Assembly: GCF_029962835.1 (NCBI RefSeq)
Contig: NC_080588.1
Coordinates: 63,574,001-63,638,000 of the forward strand
Direction: 5' to 3'
Length of the DNA: 64,000 bases
Origin: Magnolia sinica
Lineage: Eukaryota; Streptophyta; Magnoliopsida; Magnoliales; Magnoliaceae
Under the pieces are notes generated by a model. That model had not been told where the DNA came from and made no database searches. It was given only the letters and a program-made list of their open reading frames with translations. Made by a program: the position numbers and the translations under genes. Below are positions 35,214-47,142 of this stretch, piece by piece. The stretch's first letter is position 1. The number at the start of each line of letters is the position of its first letter.

Positions 35214-35781
35214 TGTTGCACTTGATGTCTTAAAGCTTATTTTTTGGTATGCTCAACCGGTCGAGGGAACTGCTTGACTAGTCGAGGCTTGCTCGACTCG
35301 AAGTCCAGCGAGCACAGGTTTTGGGTGTCCGAGCTGCTTGACCAGTCGAGGGTCAGGCTCGACCGGTCGAGGGGGTCGGCTCGACCAGTCGAGGTTACGC
35401 AGATTCGAGTCCGGATCTTGTGCAGACTGCAAAAATCTGAGGTGGTTTCGCAAGGGTGTGAAAGGAAAGTTTCCCAAACTATAAATAGGGGTCTCTAGGG
35501 CTATTCTAAGGTATTTCTAAGGCTTCTTAAAGGTATTTTAAATGGTTCTAGGGTTATCAAAGGGTGTAGCAAGAGTGGGATTCGAGGTTGTTCGAATCAG
35601 GTAAGTCCTCTCTCTTTGTAATTGATGCTTTCATAGTGGAATTCAGTCGCTTTGTGCCTTGGATTTTTACCGCAAGGGTTTTCCATGTTAAATCTTTGTG
35701 TTTTCTTGTATGTGCTTGGTACCATTGAATTGCTATCCTAGATCTAGATTTGTGTGATTCCGCAGCACAAAAATCCCAACA
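35214..35781 (+). mobile_element. solo LTR with CTCGACCGGTCGAGG motifs
   Basis: A 568-bp unit begins TGTTGCACTTGATG and ends ATCCCAACA. An exact 5-bp duplication, CATAT, lies at 35209-35213 and 35782-35786. Five near-palindromic copies of CTCGACCGGTCGAGG sit at about 35252, 35273, 35336, 35358 and 35380. A TATA-like CTATAAATAGGG at about 35479 sets the + orientation. No internal domain follows, so it is solo. The size fits a copia-type LTR; that is inference. Confidence 0.8.
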
Positions 35782-36003
35782 CATATTTGCAGGATATAAT
35801 ACACATACATGTAAAGTTGGGTCGGGCCTGGGCCAGGTTGAGTCAGTCTAAAATTACTTGAGCTGAAGCTTTTACTAGATATTGAGTAGGCTACACTTGC
35901 TAAGCCCAAGCCTAAGCCCAGATCAGGTGCACATGCAATTAACACCTATGCGTGCAGAAAGTCTGTGCAAAATCTTAGTTGGTCAACAAGTAGGTCCTAT
36001 TAT
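35782..36003. other. short spacer, repeat fragment
   Basis: The segment 35815-35945 is a GGCCTGGGCC/AAGCCCA-rich fragment similar to the GGGTTGGGCC repeats. No gene. Confidence 0.45.
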
Positions 36004-36099
36004 TATAGACAACCCATCTAGGGAAGATAGTTGATCTGCATGCACCAAAACCTTGAGATAAGCCTAATCAAGACCCAATTTGAAAGGTCAGTCCAAGCC

Positions 36100-36801
36100 T
36101 GACGCAGGGATGAACTTGATGAGGATAACTACTCCGAATCCACGGAGCTTCTCTGGACTCCTCACAAAGACTTCTCAAATCCACGAGGAAAGAAAGCAGA
36201 AAATAGAAATAAATTCTAATAAATTCGAAATTGATTAATTGATGAATAAAAACGAGTTTACAACCTTTTAAATAGGGGTACCAAGCAATGGGAAAGAAAT
36301 TAGAATCAAGCTACAACTCAAACTCTTAGAATCCGCGACTTACTATAAATAGTAAACTTACTATTTATAGACGGTCGTGATGTCTACTAGTGGGCAAGGT
36401 TTTCAGCCAAAAATAGTAAGTGTCCTATTTGGCTTCACTAACCCGTTCTCCTAATTATTCTAAGCTCTTTTCACGTTGGGCGCAACTCCTAAAGCCCGAC
36501 GGATGAAGAGTTATAATCAAACTAAAACTTACTATTTATAGTAAAAACGAAATTAAAATAGGAAACGACCATCGATCAAGGGGTTTTTCACAATTTTGGG
36601 CTGCGTAACCCGACGTAGCGAGGTTAGTTGACTAAAGTAGCTCGTTCTACCCCAAAATCATATATTTTACGTCAGATAACTCATTCCGGATTGCAAGATA
36701 CGCCCGATTTAAGGTTCGATGGTCAGGATCACTTCTGTCGTCGACCGGGCCTTTTCTGATCCATCTTGGCCATGTAACTATCCGCGACCCGCTCTACATC
36801 A
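36100..36801 (-). repeat. 3' LTR of the gypsy element
   Basis: 702 bp, beginning TGACGCAGGG and ending CTCTACATCA on the + strand. It includes palindromic TACTATTTATAGTAAG-like words. The integrase reading frame continues into it as far as 36729. Confidence 0.92.
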
Positions 36802-39800
36802 GTCTCCTCCACTTCAAAAGAACTTGTCCTCGAGTTCTCATCATGCTCTGATTCATGATACTCGGTCAGGTCCGCGACATTGAAAGTCTGTGAGATTGCC
36901 ATGTCATCTGGAAGATCAACAATATAAGCATTATCATTGATCTTTCGGATGATTGGGACGGGTCCAATCTTCTTATTTTTCAATTTGTTATACGTCCCGG
37001 TCGGAAATCTCTCTTTGCGCAGATGGACCATAACACGGTCGCCCACCTCGAACACCTTTTGTCGCCGATGCTTGTCCGCTTGTTCTTTGTACTTCTCGTT
37101 CGAGGCATGTAGCTTGGTCTGCACTTCTGCATGGATGCCCATGATCTTGTCTGCCATATGTTCTGTTGCAATACTTGTGCTTGGGTAGAGGGACCAAGTC
37201 AAGTGTGTGGCGAGGCACTCGTCCGTAGATAATCTGGAATGGTGATCTCCCTGTCGAGCGGTTCACCATATTGTTGAATGCAAACTCTGCTTGGGACAAG
37301 GACAAATCCCACTGCTTCGGTTTTTCTCCTGAAATACAGCGAAGGAGGTTTCCCAATGTACGATTCACAACTTCGGTCTGCCCATCAATCTGTGGGTGGT
37401 AAGCATTGCTGAATTGAAGTCGTGTATCGAATCGATTCCATAAAGTCTGCCAAAAGTGGCTCATGAACTTCGTGTCACGATCGGAAGTAATGGTCTTGGG
37501 GACCCCGTGTAGCCGAACGACCTCCCTGAAAAATAAATTCGCCACGTGTGTTGCATCGAGGGTCTTCTTGCATGGGATAAAGTGCGCCATCTTTGAGAAA
37601 CGATCTACCACCACGAATACTGAATCCATGCCGCGTTGTGTTCGTGTGAGACCAAGCACGAAGTCCATTGATAAATCCTCCCAAGGACCGTTAGGCACAT
37701 GTAACGGGGTGTAGAGGCCCGTATTCTGAGATTGCCCCTTGGAGGTCTGACAAACATGACAACGTTGTACGGCTTTTTCCACATCGCGTACTAACTGCGG
37801 CCAGTAATACCGCTCTTCCACAAGAGCTCGCGTCTTGTCTCGTCCCAGGTGTCCAGCAAGGCCACCTCCATGTAGCTCTTGAATAATCTGCTCCCTTAGA
37901 GAACTTTGGGGGATGCACAATCAATTCCCTTTGAGGAGAAAATCGTCCTGTATATGAAGGTCACTGGGGTGACCTTCTTGACACTTCATCCAAGAATCTT
38001 TGAAGTCCTCATCCTCGGCATACAGCTCCTTGAGACAGTCGAAGCCGACTACCTCGTTGCTCATTGTAACTAGTAGTGATGCACGACGACTAAGTGCATC
38101 AACCACCTTGTTCTGCTGCCCTGACTTGTGCTTCAGAACGAACGTGAATTCCTGTAAAAACGCAACCCATCTAGCATGCACACGATTCACGTTAGTCTGA
38201 CTATTAATAAATTTTAATGCTTGATGGTCAGTGTACAAAACAAACTCTCTTTGAATCAGATAATGCCGCCAATGTCGCAGCGCCTGAACAACTGCGTACA
38301 ACTCAAGCTCATAAGTCGACCACTTCTTTCGGGCTTCGCTGAGCTTCTCGCTGTAGAAGGCTACCGGCCTGCCTTCTTGTGATAATACTCCTCCAATTTC
38401 GACGTATGAAGCATCACACTCAACCTCAAACAATTTGTAGAAATTAGGAAGCACCAAGACCGGTGTTGTAGACAAACGATGCTTGATCTCATGAAAGCTC
38501 TTATCAGCTTTATCGGTCCACTGGAACAGTCCTTTCTTCATGCAATCTGTTATATGCGCGATTATGGTGCTAAAATCTTGCACAAATCGACGATAGAAAG
38601 TCGCCAACCCGTGAAAACTTCTCACCTCATGAATGTTTGTCAGGATCGGCCATTCCCTAATAGCTCACACCTTTTCATCGTCCACACAAATGCCTGTAGA
38701 CGTTACAACAAATCCTAGAAACAATAGGCTGTCAGTTAAAAAACTACACTTCTTCAAGTTGAGGTACAACTTGTTAAGTTGTAGGACCTGTAGCACCTGC
38801 CTGAGATGTTTCCTGTGCTCCGCCTCATCCTGGCTATATATCAATATGTCATCAAAATATACTACCACAAATCGACCAGTGAACGGTTTTAGAACTTGAT
38901 TCATTAAACACATAAAAGTACTTGGTGCGTTCGATAGGCCGAAGGGCATGACCAGCCACTCATACAACCCTTCCTTGGTCTTGAATGCCGTTTTTCACTC
39001 ATCACTGGGTCGAATACGAATCTGATGGTACCCGCTCCTTTGATCTAGTTTAGAGAACACCTTGGCCCCTTCTAACATATCGAGCATGTCGTTCAACCGT
39101 GGTATTGGAAACCGATATTTGATGGTAATTTTGTTGATTGCTCGACTGTCGACACACATGCGCCAGCTTCCATCTTTTTTTGGCGTTAATAATGCTGGTA
39201 CAGCACATGGGCTCATGCTCTCTCTCAAGAGACCTTTACGGATCAATTCCTCCACTTGCCCCTAAAGTATCTCGCACTCCTTCGGACTCATCCGATAATG
39301 AGGGCGATTGGGCAGGCTAGCCCCAGGGACGAGGTATATGTGATGTTGGATGTCCCTCATGGGGGGCAATCCATCAGGTAAATCCTCAGGCCAGACTTCT
39401 TTGAATTCGTTTAGCAACAGTCTTAAACTTGGAGGGATGTTTGAGGGTTCCTCTTCCTCGCCCTTCACTACTACGGCGTATACCTCGCCAGTTTCCTTAG
39501 ATTCCTCCATGAAATCCCTAATGGTCAAGAGAGAACTCCCCTCCACTTTAGAGGCTTCAGGGTGGTTCTCTGGTGCCATAGGGGTAAGGATTATTTTTCG
39601 ACTATCCTTGACAAATACGTAGACATTATCTCGTCCCCGATGGGTCGCATCACGGTCCGACTGCCAGGGTCGACCGAGTAACATATGACAAGCTTCCATA
39701 TCGACCACGTCACAAAGTATTTGATCCTTATAATTTTTGCCAATTGAAAACGAGATAGTGCATTGTTCAGTTACTTTGGTCTCATTCACCTTTTTTATCC

Positions 39801-41289
39801 AGCCAATAGAGTATGGGGAAGAATGTTTCATCATTGGTAGCCGCAACTTGTCCACCATTACTCTTGAGACGATGTTTTTGCTACTACCACTGTCTATGAT
39901 CACATCACAGACCTTTCCGTTGATGGTGCACCGAGTACGAAATATGTTGTGTCGCTGTGGATGTAATTCCTTTCGTGGGGCATACAGTAATCGTCTCACA
40001 ACTAGAAATTCGCCACGATCCTCGCCCGTCACTTCATCGCCACCTGCTATTTCTTCAGTGGTTTGTTCATGTTCATCAAAGTGATGGTCTTCTTCTGCGG
40101 CCTCATCTTCAGTGCCCCATTCGTTTATAGTTAAGTGCGCTGCGGGATGTTGAGGACAAGTGTTTGATAAGTGGCCTGGTTGGCCACAGTGGTAACAATT
40201 GTTCGACCTTGGCCGAGTATAAGGATTTAAAATCCTACTCAGACCTGCTGTTGTGGGTGCTGCATGTTGAGGTCTGGATGAGCCACTCCCCGTATCACGG
40301 TTTGCGGTTGTAGGAAGTTGAGGTATTGAGTTTTTTCCTCGTGGCAGCACTGGATCCTGCGTGGAACCTGTCATGGGGGGTCGATTTGAAGGATATGGAC
40401 GAGCAGGAGCTCTTGCAAGTTGTGTTTCTGCCCTACCCGCCAATTGAACTGCTTCATCCACGGTCCCGACTGGGTACATCTGAACTCAATCCTAAATTAT
40501 CGGTCGTAACCCACCTATAAATCGTGCCACCTTCTGTGACTTAGATTCTGACAGATCGTTTCGTGTAGCCAACCGTTGAAATTCTTCAGTGTAATCTGTG
40601 ATAGTTCGATTTCCTTGTCTGCAATTTTGATATTGCTGGAATAATATCTGCCCATAATCACTGGGGAGAAATCGTGATCGAAGAAGACGTCTCATCCGTG
40701 GCCATGATGAGATAGGTGCCTTGTTCTGACGGGCTCGTGAGAGTTGTAATTGTTCCCACCATGCAGAAGCACCAGATTTTAATTTAAACGCTACCAATTT
40801 TACCCTTTTATGATCTGACACGTCCATGTAATCAAAATATCTCTCTACTTCGACTAGCCAATCGAGAAAATCTTCTATACGTAATAAACCGTTAAAACTA
40901 GGAAGTTCAGCCTTACCTCGATAGTCTCTTTCAGCACGATCTAGATGATCACCTCCATGGATTGGTCGTCGAGCAAAATCCTCATTAAGGTCCTCGTCGC
41001 TAGAACTTGAATCATCTGGTGTAGCCCTACGGTTTGCCACTGGTAGTGCTCTACGAAAATCGAGGTTGTGTCGTACAGCAACCATGGGTGGTGGAGTCAC
41101 CATGGGTGGTGGAGCACCGCCTAGGGCTCGGGGCGGAAGTAGCGCATCCGCAAGACGGTCGAGAGTTGCTTGCAGCCCTTGCATGGTCAACTGACTCTCC
41201 CGGTGGAAAGCTTTCATTCTTTCCGAAAGATAACGAATCCCTGGATCACCGTCCACAGGATTTTGATTCATACCTTCGTTGTTTGCCAT
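36729..41289 (-). pseudogene. gypsy gag-pol polyprotein, disabled
   Basis: The frame begins at ATG 41289 (MANNEGMNQNP), just inside the primer-binding site. Gag continues to a CCHC knuckle ([10 protein letters not shown]) at about 40197-40156. Protease has VIIDSGSS at about 39906-39883. Reverse transcriptase starts near 39400 and its YFDD box is at 38859-38848. RNase H covers about 38450-38060. Integrase has the H-H-C-C finger near 37870-37740 and catalytic D, D and E words ([24 protein letters not shown]), then KIGPVPIIRKINDNAYIVDLP and TFNVADL. In-frame stops lie at 40492 (TAG), 40486 (TGA), 39262 (TAG), 38995 (TGA), 38665 (TGA) and 37921 (TGA), and a frameshift at about 37160-37200. All six stops can arise by single C-to-T or G-to-A changes. 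The last frame ends at 36729, inside the LTR. No env. Confidence 0.9.
36802..36815 (-). other. polypurine tract of the gypsy element
   Basis: On the minus strand GAAGTGGAGGAGAC lies directly against the 3' LTR start TGATGTAGAG, where plus-strand DNA synthesis primes. Confidence 0.75.
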
Positions 41290-41308
41290 CGGCCCGAGGG
41301 AAATCCTC

Positions 41309-41320
41309 GCTCTGATACCA
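41309..41320 (-). other. primer-binding site of the gypsy element (tRNA-iMet)
   Basis: On the minus strand TGGTATCAGAGC lies 2 nt inside the 5' LTR. It is complementary to the 3' end of plant initiator tRNA-Met, the usual primer. Confidence 0.9.
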
Positions 41321-41322
41321 AT

Positions 41323-42021
41323 TGACGCAGGGATGAACGTGATGAGGATAACTACTCCGAATCCACGGAGCTTCTCTGGACTCCTCACAGAGGAAAGAAA
41401 GCACGAGGAAAGAAAGCAGAAAATAGAAATAAATTTTAATAAATTCGAAATTGATTAATTGATGAATAAAAACGAGTTTACAACCCTTTAAATAGGGGTA
41501 CCAAGCAATGAGAAAGAAATTAGAATCAAGCTACAACTCAAACTCTTAGAATCCGCGACTTACTATAAATAGTAAACTTACTATTTATAGACGGTCGTGA
41601 TGTCTACTAGTGCGCAAGGTTTTTGGCCAAAAATAGTAAGTGTCCTATTTGGCTTCACCAACCCGTTCTCCTAATTATTCTAAGCTCTTTTCACGTTGGG
41701 CGCAACTCCTAAAGCCTGACGGATGAAGAGTTATAATCAAACTAAAACTTACTATTTATAGTAAAAACGAAATTAAAACAGGGAAACGACCATCGATCCA
41801 GGGGTTTTTCGCAATTCCGGGCTGCGCAACTCGGCGTAGAGGGTTGGTTGGCTTCAGTAGCTCGTTCTACCCCAAAATCATATATTTTACGTCAGATAAC
41901 TCATTCCGGATTGCAGGATACGCCCGATTTAAGGTTCGATGGTCTGGATCACTTCTGTCGTCGACCAGGCCCTTTTTGATCCATCTTGGCCATGTAACTG
42001 TCCGCGACCCGCTCTACATCA
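41323..42021 (-). repeat. 5' LTR of the gypsy element
   Basis: 699 bp, about 96% identical by eye to 36100-36801. It holds the promoter region of the element on the minus strand. The main difference is a local replacement near 41390-41410, where GAGGAAAGAAAGCA is duplicated. Confidence 0.92.
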
Positions 42022-43450
42022 AAGCCTCAATCCAAAACCCATTTAGTCCTAGGACCTTCATAAAATGAGAGCGAGGAGCCTAAAGGAATCCCCAGAATTC
42101 ACCGAAGCTTTTGGTGAAAACTGAGCTCCATCCACATAGCCAGCGGTGCATGGTGTGTTGCCTGCCATGTGGAATATCATGGGATTTAACGTTAAGGTAG
42201 GTGAAGGGGAGAGAATTCTACCTTCACCTCGAGAGTCCTGCTTAGGCTGAAATGACTACTCCTGACTTTTTTCCAAAATTACATTATTTACTACCCTTTA
42301 ACTAATAACAAAATGCCATATGGCACGTCCATTCCCTTGAACAATCACAACCTTCCAAAAGTGTGGCCTTCCACACCTATAAATATCCATCCTCTCTTCA
42401 CTTATTAAGATAACTCATCTTTAAGAAGAAAGAGAGAGAAGGAGAGTGAATCTAACTCATCCCATCCATCCACCAAGAAGAAAGAGAGGTCAAAGAGAAG
42501 AAGCCTTTCCAACCTCAGGCTAGCGTAGCTCAAATCCTTATTGCCTAAGCCACTAGAAGGTCGCTCTAACCTATTCTAGTCAATCCTTACGACAACTTGT
42601 TAATCCATTCATCCAGCTATGGATCAATGGCTTTCATATCTACATCTATATTTTGCATTGTCATGCCTCTTCTCAGTCATCCGCCTTTTTTTTTTTTTGT
42701 GTAGTTTACCAAAGTGTATGCTCTGTGGCTTGGTCTTCCGGATCTTGCCTATGAAAAGCTTAGATTGAATAGGATTTTCTATTCCTTTACCGTCCCTTAT
42801 CAAGTAAAAGGGTCCTGGCGGATCGCCTTTGCCTATCCCTCACTCCCACCTTGAAGTTGGACATTGCACCCCTCATTCGCATCATCATTGCATTTTGGGC
42901 ATCTGTATCAACACATCTCTTCTCAATATTCCTGCTATTCTAGTCGGTTCGAGCGTATACTCCATGACTCATCAAATCTTCAGATCTTGTCACATAAAAA
43001 ATTCGTATCAATCGAAGATCTTTTCTTTCTTTACCATCTCTCTTTAGGTAAACGGGTGGATTGTCTTTGCCAATCCCTCAGTTTCACTCCTATGTTGAAT
43101 ATTGCACTATTACATCACATATCGTCCATTACATTTTTTGGACGCTAGACGAATCAAATTCTTCATAATCCACCAAATTTGGTGAAGTAGAGACCACACA
43201 TTCGTGTGAGACAAAGAAGGTACCTAACACCTTCATTCTCTGTTATCATGATCCCTTAGAATCTCAAGTCGTAAATCATGATTCATCTTAGAATATAGAA
43301 TCCCCAAATTCCTTCATTTAAGAATTCTGCAGGATTTAGTCTACTACAAAAATTTAGGTTAGATGGTAAGTAGTGGCTCCAAGTTAAACATCTCACACCT
43401 TGAGTCACAACCGCACAAGCATAAAGCCTAATCCCTCGCGAGCATTCACA

Positions 43451-44063
43451 ACGATAAATATGCCCTGACATCGTAGTTACTCAACAGGTAGGTCCCACTG
43501 TAAATATGTTTTGACCCAAAATCATTATAATAGATGTTGCCTACGCTTGAAAAGGGAATGCTAATCATATCCATTGATGTTAGATGAAGTAGTCTTTTTG
43601 GTATATCTAGGGTCAGTCACAGGTGGAACTTCCTTTTAGGACCATGTAGCCCAAAAATTCATGTCAGACTTATATCATGGTTACAATCTCACACGTGTAT
43701 CTTATTGTCCCGTTCCTTTGTTCGGTTCAAAATCAATTTATTTATCCAATTTTGTACAGAACTCTATGCACGGTGTCAATCCTTTGTATGAACTGATTCC
43801 TCCATGGAATTATCAAGTATCAGCGGATTCTTGGGCTGTTTGGGAGGTTGGAAACGAAATCAATTTATATATAAAGATAACATTTTCAATGTTTATATTA
43901 TATTTTCCCCTCATTTTTTTATATTTTTTAGTTTTGTGGAGGGTTTTTGTATCCACAGTTTGTTAAGTCCTTTTGATATGCATTGATATTTCATCTTGTA
44001 GTGACTTGAGCTTTTAGAGAAATTGGTGTTTTAACACTCCATTATAGTGGAAGGTCCTGCGTT
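43451..44063. other. spacer, no gene seen
   Basis: Intergenic DNA. The segment at 43980-44063 and 44680-44740 resembles 20100-20240 in the CGR 5'UTR intron (shared GTGGAAGGTC and TGTTTGAAT words). It is a dispersed repeat into which the next element inserted. Confidence 0.5.
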
Positions 44064-44679
44064 TAGAGCCGCACACGAACCGAGTTAGCTCGGTTAACTC
44101 GCTCGACTCGACTCAAAAAAGCTCGAATTGACTCGGTTCGAAATTGAGTTCGAGCCAAGTCGAACTAATTTTTGGAGCTCGAAAAAATATCAAGCTGAGT
44201 TCGAGCTTGAATAAACTCAGATCGAACCACAACTTGAATCGAACTCGGATCAAATCAGTTTGGTGAATTGGTTATTTTGATATTGATGTTGGTCACGAAG
44301 TGTTTGATGAAATGACTGAACGAAGTGGTGTTTCGGATGCATACATTCTCTGTAGTATCAGTTGGTGGCTAGGAAGGTATGATATGAAATAAATCATACC
44401 TTTTGATGTTGCCTTTCTAGTGTTTGATGAAATGCCTGTAAATTGCTGCTTCTATTTTGCATATTATGAGAAATTGAAGGTGCATTCCATGTATTTGAGA
44501 ATATGTCACAAAAGGCTCGAACTTGGCTCGAACTGGCCCAAGTTGCTGACCGAACCGAGTTGAGCTGGCCAGTCGGGCTCAAGGACCGAGCTAAGTCGAG
44601 TTCGAGCTGGGGTCAGCTACTCGCCGAGCCGGGTCAAGTTGTGCTGAGCTCGACTCGGTTTAACTTGTGTACAACTCTA
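44064..44679. mobile_element. hAT-like MITE (TAGAG termini, GAGCTCG-rich)
   Basis: The left end reads TAGAGCCGCACACGAACCGA and the right end, reversed, reads TAGAGTTGTACACAAGTTAA. The flanking 8-mers are CCTGCGTT and CTTGTGTT, differing by two C/T changes as expected of a decayed hAT duplication. The sequence is rich in GAGTTCGAGC and ACTCGGTT words with strong self-complementarity. No transposase. Confidence 0.7.
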
Positions 44680-45807
44680 CTTGTGTTTGAATTTGGAAAG
44701 CACCTAATATATTCTCTCACCACTACATCATCCTCTTTATTTAGATTCTTCTTGGTTGTGGGAGCTAATTAAACTTTTTTTTTACTTGGTTTTTAAGCTG
44801 ACTCGAGTTTAAGTAGATTCCCATTGTGATCTTAAAATTGAGCTTTGGGATTAAAAAAGAAAAAAGAAAAGTTGTACTATATTATTGAAGAGGAGGACTA
44901 AATTTAAAAAAAGAAGAAAAACACTTTATTACAACATTTGCTGATCTATGCAAATGTCTTGTCAATACAAACTAGCTACCTTTCTTAATTTGCAAGCTAT
45001 CTAAATAAGTCAAATCATGGTCAATTTTAGATGCATATTTCTCCTAGATTTTCCAATAGGAGATTGCTGGGTGAGAATCGGGGAGGATATCCTTGGTAAC
45101 CTGATATGGCTGGATTTAATAGGGGCACGTGCCACTAATAGAGATAGGGCGTACAGAATATTAATTCACTAAAAATATTCCTTTGATTCGGCTATAGGTA
45201 AGAATTTCCTACAACCCTATTACAGAAAGTTGGAGGCAACGCAAGGCTATGTGAAGCACACGGTGATATCTTTGTTATATCTATTCTGTACTTTTATTGT
45301 GGTGATTTATGTTAGGATGTGAGCTTAAAAATAAAGTAAATTCAAAACTAAGTGAGGCCTGAAATAATAAAAAAACAAGGGAGGATTGACTTTCCACTGT
45401 TTGTTGAGGTTTGGGCCGGTTGAGTATTGGATTTGGCTATTGTTTTGATTAATCCTAACAATATTAGACATAAACTGAACCCACATTAGTGATTCGCTAC
45501 TGAAGTGACATCACCAAGTTCCATGACCCTATCATGATATATGAGTTGCATCTGCATCATTTATTATTTGAAAAGATTATTTTACATCATGACCCAAAGA
45601 ATGAAGTAGATCCAAAGTTCAATTGAATTCTACTACAGAACAGTGGGAATTACCCTTAAAATCTTCTTAGAAGCTATATAAAATTTCCATCAAGCTGGCA
45701 TTTATGTATCCCTTTTTTCTGTTTCTATGTTAACTTATGAATAGGTTGGATATCAAATAAACATCATTGTAGCCTAGGAAGGTTTCAAAGGTGAGAAGCG
45801 AGTGGAT
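44680..45807. other. intergenic DNA, no gene seen
   Basis: AT-rich sequence without recognisable coding potential or bounded repeats. Confidence 0.5.
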
Positions 45808-45995
45808 GGTGTACCACACACCAGCTATATGGCTGATGTAGGGAGTTGTACGAACGGTTCAAAGGAGATCAAAGTTACATGGCCCCACGATGTATTTATT
45901 ATATCCACACCTTTCATCCATTTTTTGAGATCTACATAACTTGTTGATGTTAATATACCAGCTACATGGCTGGTGTGTGGTACACCAGGTGGAAA
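45808..45995. mobile_element. small inverted-repeat element (ACACCAGCTA)
   Basis: GGTGTACCACACACCAGCTA at the left and, reversed, CTGGTGTACCACACACCAGC at the right are inverted. The ends themselves contain the palindrome CCAGCTATATGGCTGG. A second copy starts at about 46010 and is split by the copia insertion, continuing at 53723-53780. Confidence 0.65.
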
Positions 45996-46159
45996 GCTGA
46001 TTTGATGGTGTACCACACACCAGCTACATAGCTGATGTAGGTACATGTGGTGCGAAGATGAGCACCGTCACTCCTCAAGCTCCTCCGAGTTGTTAGAATG
46101 GTTCAAAGGAGATCAAAGTAACATGGCCCCACAATGATGTATTTATTATATCCACAATG

Positions 46160-46649
46160 TGTGGGACTTAATCTATATGCGGAATAGGCCCACGGATCTG
46201 TCTGTGCATGGGACATGGCGATCAGGGGTCGGATAGCTTACCTAGCTGAGACGCCGCCATGAAAGCCGGATAAGAATACCAGAATACCTGTAGAACTTAG
46301 GATCTTCCTCTCCTTCACACCCTTTCTGCAAATCAGTAGATGGGACTCGAATTTCTGCTATGGTGTAGGATTGGGGACCCAGCTCTCTTTTATAGAATCT
46401 GTGGAGAGAGAGTTTGAAACCCATCACAACTCTCTCTCCCACGCTCCACGTTGTAGCATCCTAGTTCAACTCAAACTGCTGTCTGCGTAAGACAGCTATA
46501 GCATTCCAGCCCTAGTACGCAGAGCTGCGCAGATAGACTGCGCAGCGCATCACCTGAAGTGGGGCCCACTGGTCTACTCAATCATCCAGTCCAACTGTAT
46601 AACAATCCAGACCGTTGATCAGTGAGGCCCACTAAATAGAGTTCTTACA
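46160..46649 (-). repeat. 3' LTR of the copia element
   Basis: 490 bp, TGTGGGACTT..GTTCTTACA on the + strand. It is longer than its partner by a 13-bp direct repeat around 46528 (GCGCAGATAGACTGCGCAG). Confidence 0.93.
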
Positions 46650-46661
46650 TTCTCCCACTTG
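46650..46661 (-). other. polypurine tract of the copia element
   Basis: On the minus strand AAGTGGGAGAA abuts the 3' LTR start TGTAAGAACTC. Confidence 0.8.
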
Positions 46662-47142
46662 GGCCTCATTGAGCAACGTCAATGATAGTCATATATATAA
46701 TAATTTTGTAAACAAGTTTTGATATTTTAAGAAAATATCTAAATGGTTAACCAATGAAAACAGTTGGACAATATGAGTAATGCTATTCAATCTGGTCCAT
46801 CAAAACAGTCAGTATCGAAACGCGGTAGTCATCACAACATTTAATTTAGGTGAAGTGAGTCTAAGCGCGATCACAAATACTTTCAATCTTAACGACATAG
46901 ATCACGAACTAGGAAATGTGTATAAGGATTACACACTTTAGTGTGATAATATGTGCCTATCCTTAAGAGGTCCTGAAGCTTTTTCATGTCTCCAACGGGA
47001 CACAACTATAGTTCCATTTATTCAAAATTTGTGTATATATATAAATAAGCAGAAATAAATCTTTATATCAAAATCATCCAAACAAACTGTATAAAACGAG
47101 ATCTCTAAGTGTCTGTGAAAATCAAAGTACGCTCAACTCCCA

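Larger units (their letters stand above)
36100..42021 (-). mobile_element. full-length Ty3/gypsy retrotransposon, decayed (CRM-like by inference)
   Basis: A 5.9-kb element has two LTRs (36100-36801 and 41323-42021, TG..CA) and an exact 5-bp duplication, AAGCC, at 36095-36099 and 42022-42026. The primer-binding site is at 41309-41320 and the polypurine tract abuts 36802. On the minus strand the order is gag, protease, reverse transcriptase, RNase H, integrase, the gypsy order. By eye the LTRs differ at about 29 positions plus one replaced block near 36167, roughly 4%, so the insertion is of moderate age. The final open frame runs about 70 bp into the 3' LTR, a known feature of many CRM-clade (centromeric) gypsy elements. 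Six in-frame stops and one frameshift make it non-autonomous. Confidence 0.92.
36004..43450 (+). mobile_element. decayed solo LTR (family 1) split by the gypsy insertion
   Basis: The segments 36004-36099 and 42027-43450 together resemble the solo LTR at 713-2161. The start TATAGACAACC parallels TGTAGACACC. A TATA-like CCTATAAATA lies at about 42378. CACCAAGAAGAAAGAGAG, TATGCTCTGTGGCTTG, GAATCTCAAGTCG and GTGGCTCCAAG follow in the same order, ending near AGCATTCACA. The first TG has become TA and the flanking 5-mers match poorly (ATTAT/ACGAT), so it is the oldest LTR in the window. The gypsy element at 36100-42021 landed 96 bp into it. Confidence 0.65.
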
